A program made the position numbers and the translations under genes. A stretch of DNA of 26,739 nt from an uncultured Planctomycetaceae bacterium (lineage in GTDB: Bacteria; Planctomycetota; Planctomycetia; Pirellulales; Pirellulaceae), in assembly GCA_937967665.1 (NCBI GenBank), contig CALBSZ010000264.1:1-26739 (forward strand), given 5' to 3'. Shown here piece after piece: positions 24,019-26,739 of this stretch. Below the pieces are notes generated by a model. The model ran no database searches, was not told the origin of the DNA, and saw nothing but the letters and a program-made list of their open reading frames with translations. Position 1 is the first letter of the stretch. The number at the start of each line of letters is the position of its first letter.

Positions 24019-24172
24019 AGGTTCGGTTTTAAAACCGGGGAAGGGTGGCTGTGGTGGAGCGAAGCGACCCCACAGAACCTTGGATTCCGGGGGCTCGCTT
24101 CACTCGACCCCGGCCACCCATGACACGACCCCGGCCACCCATGACAACAACGCGACATTCAAAACAAAGCCT
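24019..24172. repeat. Inverted-repeat element, copy 2, with internal tandem duplication
   Basis: Matches copy 1 at 16006-16138 from AGGTTCGGTTTT to AAAACAAAGCCT at about 90% identity. It is 154 bp because one 21-bp block is doubled; removing it leaves exactly 133 bp. It lies just upstream of the diguanylate cyclase start, on the opposite side from the gene body. Confidence 0.88.
24105..24146. repeat. Perfect 21-bp tandem duplication inside the repeat element
   Basis: 24105-24125 and 24126-24146 are identical 21-mers beginning CGACCCCGGCCACCC. Copy 1 of the element has a single unit. It is a recent slippage product. Confidence 0.9.
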
Positions 24173-24796
24173 AAACCCTTTTTGACTGTTTTTCTTTATG
24201 AAACTTTAGGTTGTCGGGGACATCATTGGAGAAATGCCAATCGAAACGCTCCCGGGTAACCGCGATTTCCTGCGAACCAAGCCTCACAACCGTTTCAACA
24301 CCTGCAAACGGGTCGTTGAAAGCCTCTGTCGCCACAGCAGGTCGACGCCTGGCCCGTCCACTCCGCCAGTTTGAAACGCAGGCAGTGATGATCGAAGCAT
24401 TCGATGAAGTGATGAACGATAAGGCGGCGGTGGAAGATTGCAAAGTCTGGCTGCTGAAGCAGAAGCAGACGCAGGACTTGAAGAGTTTTCGACTATTCCA
24501 CGCGCGTCCAGCTGCGGGGCCTCTACCAGATGGGCGTAGCCAGTATCCAATGCATGTACGCCCCCGAATTCAACAGCCACTCGGAAAGCCTGCTGCTGGA
24601 GGTCAATGGAGCCCTCCCGCACTCAGCGATTTCTTGGACTTTTTGTCAAAAAAGTTGCGATCGAGGCAACAACCGTGTAGTCTGAACGGATGAGGTCGCT
24701 ATGGAACGAAGCAGGTAGGAGGTTGTAGTACGGTGCGCAACGAGCGGTACCTTCGGCGCACAACAACAATCAAATCGATCTCGTGGAGAAACCATC
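24173..24796. other. Region without a confident gene
   Basis: About 620 bases between the second repeat and the adhesin-like gene. Open frames occur on both strands (for example plus 24211-24693 and minus 24284-24622), but none has a start with a good ribosome site and a recognisable domain. A short stretch in plus frame 2, 24482-24640, reads protein-like (RGLYQMGVASI, then FNSHSESLLLEV) and begins right after a stop, while a different frame is protein-like upstream; this could be a decayed gene. Not annotated as a gene. Confidence 0.4.
24638..24670 (+). promoter_or_regulatory. Adjacent dyads upstream of the adhesin-like gene
   Basis: ACTTTTT (24638-24644) pairs with AAAAAGT (24649-24655) around GTCA. 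Sharing its GT, GTTGC (24654-24658) pairs with GCAAC (24666-24670) around seven bases. The AT-rich dyad is exceptional here, and TTGTCA (24643-24648) resembles a -35 but has no -10 at 17 nt. A factor-binding site or alternative-sigma promoter about 130-160 nt before the start is plausible. Confidence 0.3.
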
Positions 24797-26739
24797 ATGT
24801 TGTGCACGAACAGTCCGTCTCGCCGTCGCCGGCGCGCCACACGTCGTCGCGAGTCCGTCCTGTCGGACCATCGCTTTGAGTTACTCGAAGATCGCCTGCT
24901 GCTGGCCGTGTACGCCGACGCGGTATTGGCCGACTCGCCCTTGGCTTACTACCGCTTGACGGAATCCACGGGACCGACCGCGACAGACAGCTCTTCCAAT
25001 GGTCTGCATGGAACGTACGATAGTACCATCACGTACGGCCAGTCCAGCGCGAGCACGGACCTGGACAACGCGCCGCGATTCAACGGTTCCGCAACCAGCA
25101 AGGTAGACATCCCCTACACGCCGACCTTGAATCCGGCTGGCGATTTCAGCATCGAATTATGGGCGCTGCTGACAGGCGGTTCCGGTTACCGTTCGCCCAT
25201 TACTTCGCGGTCGGCCGCCAGCGGAACGCAAGGTTATATTCTGTATGTGACGCCCTCGAACACTTGGGAGTTCTGGACAGGAGGCGGCGGTTCGGGGTCG
25301 GGATCGTGGGAAAATCTGGGCGGGCCGAGTGTTACCGCGAATCAGTGGACCCACGTCGTTGCGACGTTTGACGCGACCAGCGGTCCAGACGGCAACGGCG
25401 CGTACGCCGGCACCAAGACTCTTTACATCAATGGCCAGCAGGTGGCCCAGGCCACGCAGTTCTACGAACCGAATTCAACCCAAGGCATTCATATCGCCGC
25501 CGGCGCGGATACGGGAAATCAGTTCTTCTTTCCCGGCGGTGTCGACGACGTCGCGATCTACGGCAGCACCTTGTCAGCCGCCCAGGTCCAGGCTCACTAC
25601 GACGCGGCGCTCACGGACCTGGCGCCCGTTGCCAACGACGACAACTACGTCGCGGATGAGGACTCGATACTTACCGTGCCTGACGGCGGCAATGACCTGC
25701 TGGGCAACGATAGCGACGGCGAACCCTCCGCAAACTTGATCGCCGGCATGACGTACGCGTATTCGGTGCTGCCGATGTTTTCGGGGGGCACACACTACTT
25801 CGACGACACGCACGTGCAAACCGTGAATGCGTTCAGCACGGGACAGTTGACGGACGGTATCCTGCAATCGGGATCGCCCGGCGGCGGCGGGCAGCCGATC
25901 GTGGGCTGGGGAGATCCCGTTACCGTGGCTTCGGACATTACTTTCGACCTCGGATCGGTGACTCTGGTTACCGACGTCGTTCTCGGTACGCATACCTGGG
26001 CACCTTCTGCCAACGGGGCACCCAACGACGTGACCATTTCCTTCAGTACCACGGGAACCGCGGCGGGAGACTTCGGCAATGCGCAGACGGCCACGTTTAC
26101 CAGCGCCGACGTCCCCGCGAATGGTCACCACGATTTGACCGTCAATGTCGCCGACACGTCCGCGCGCTACGTTAAACTGCAGTTCAACGGCGGCGCCGTC
26201 CTGACCGGGAATACGCCGAACAAGTGGATGCTGGACGAGGTGTCGATCTTCGGCCGGGTGCCGGTGATCTCCGTCACCGCGGCGGATTCCACAAGTGCCA
26301 GGAACGCGGCGGTGGCCGTGGCCGCCGACGGCAGCTTCACCTACGACCCCAGCGGCGTGGCTGCCATCCAGGCCTTGAATCCGGGGGAATCGACCACGGA
26401 CACGTTCGGCTACACCATCACCGACGCGGACGGTCGCAGCGACAGCGCGGTTGCCACAATCAACGTTACGGGACGCAACGATCTGCCCATCGCGACGGAT
26501 AACACCGCAGCCGTGATGGAAGACACGACGGTTTCCGATGTGGGCAACGTGTTGACCGACGACGATGGTACGGGCGTCGATAGCGATCCGGATTCGGCAG
26601 TGCAATTCTTGGTGACCCCCGCCAGCGTGTCTCTCGATGTCGGCTCAGAGTTCACCACCTACTTCGTCGAGAACCTGATCAACGAAGGGTCCTTGGCATC
26701 CCTGACCGCCGACAACTACACTACGGCCGTGGGGGGAAC
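24797..26739 (+). CDS. Giant secreted LamG/VCBS adhesin-like protein, 3' end beyond the right edge
   Basis: ATG 24797, with GGAG at 24785-24788; 647 codons are open to the edge. Residues 1-37 hold an arginine-rich stretch (RRRRRATRRRE) then FELLEDRLLLA, the LE-x-R-x-LLA motif that marks many planctomycete surface or secreted proteins; it probably directs export. Residues about 42-272 form a LamG/concanavalin-like sandwich: DSPLAYYRLTES, FSIELWALL, NQWTHVVATFD, LYINGQQV and VDDVAIYGSTLSAAQVQAHY. A VCBS/cadherin-like domain opens at about 276-311 (APVANDDNYVADEDSIL, LLGNDSD). A beta-rich discoidin-like segment follows (about 316-487, ending KWMLDEVSIFG). Then the VCBS pattern resumes: VTAADSTSARNAAVAVAADG and DTFGYTITDADGRSDSAVATINVTG. 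A further VCBS-type unit begins (APIATDN-like, VMEDTT). Such proteins are large, calcium-dependent adhesins or matrix components. Confidence 0.82.
   Translation, partial: MLCTNSPSRRRRRATRRRESVLSDHRFELLEDRLLLAVYADAVLADSPLAYYRLTESTGPTATDSSSNGLHGTYDSTITYGQSSASTDLDNAPRFNGSATSKVDIPYTPTLNPAGDFSIELWALLTGGSGYRSPITSRSAASGTQGYILYVTPSNTWEFWTGGGGSGSGSWENLGGPSVTANQWTHVVATFDATSGPDGNGAYAGTKTLYINGQQVAQATQFYEPNSTQGIHIAAGADTGNQFFFPGGVDDVAIYGSTLSAAQVQAHYDAALTDLAPVANDDNYVADEDSILTVPDGGNDLLGNDSDGEPSANLIAGMTYAYSVLPMFSGGTHYFDDTHVQTVNAFSTGQLTDGILQSGSPGGGGQPIVGWGDPVTVASDITFDLGSVTLVTDVVLGTHTWAPSANGAPNDVTISFSTTGTAAGDFGNAQTATFTSADVPANGHHDLTVNVADTSARYVKLQFNGGAVLTGNTPNKWMLDEVSIFGRVPVISVTAADSTSARNAAVAVAADGSFTYDPSGVAAIQALNPGESTTDTFGYTITDADGRSDSAVATINVTGRNDLPIATDNTAAVMEDTTVSDVGNVLTDDDGTGVDSDPDSAVQFLVTPASVSLDVGSEFTTYFVENLINEGSLASLTADNYTTAVGG

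Noticed and set aside
16006..24172. The 133-bp repeats as CRISPR or as IS ends
   Set aside because: Only two copies 8 kb apart with no spacers between, and no transposase frame or clear target duplication; a MITE-like element is the most that can be said.
24284..24622. Minus-strand frame with LQQQAFRVAVE, faintly like a TolC-family helix
   Set aside because: The resemblance covers about ten residues and fades at once; no start, no length and no neighbours fit an efflux gene.

Overview
The window looks like a fragment of a planctomycete chromosome, probably Pirellulales-like. It is GC-rich, and secreted multidomain hydrolases and isolated short operons dominate. A giant surface protein at the right end carries an arginine-rich leader followed by FELLEDRLLLA, the LE-x-R-x-LLA type N-terminus typical of planctomycete surface and secreted proteins. 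This assignment rests on protein style only; there is no rRNA or other marker, and I found no tRNA, CRISPR array, transposase or phage gene.

Layout. (1) 1-1489, minus: 5' part of a PQQ-type beta-propeller protein that runs off the left edge. (2) 1891-3711: a secreted alkaline phosphatase whose first 60 residues are the start of a glycerophosphodiester phosphodiesterase, an apparent gene chimera. (3) 3920-7931: a compact redox group. A near-consensus promoter overlapped by an NsrR-type operator drives an nsrR-like NO-sensor gene. It is followed by a Tll0287-like c-type haem protein, a sulfite/nitrite reductase hemoprotein (cysI-like), a divergent DUF488 protein, and a truncated, frameshifted second Tll0287-like gene. 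A DinB-like gene follows. (4) 8605-15838: three large secreted proteins in one direction: a transglutaminase-like protein, a beta-helix plus SGNH-hydrolase fusion, and a 986-residue fusion of alpha/beta-hydrolase, serine beta-lactamase-like hydrolase and Asp-box sialidase-like propeller. (5) 16234-22845: a desulforedoxin-like/helical protein, a six-BON-domain membrane protein translationally coupled to sucA (2-oxoglutarate dehydrogenase E1), a decayed sucB start coupled to sucA, and a baeRF3 release-factor-like gene. (6) 22986-23918, minus: a membrane diguanylate cyclase. (7) 24797 to the right edge: a giant LamG/VCBS adhesin-like protein, open at the edge.

Two copies of a 133-bp inverted-repeat element (16006-16138 and 24019-24172, about 90% identical) flank the stress/2-oxoglutarate block; the second copy carries an internal 21-bp tandem duplication. 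The window is rich in gene remodelling: a chimera, a frameshifted remnant, a decayed sucB and a domain inserted inside another domain. The best candidates for undescribed biology are the NsrR-operator/haem/siroheme module and the triple-hydrolase fusion protein.
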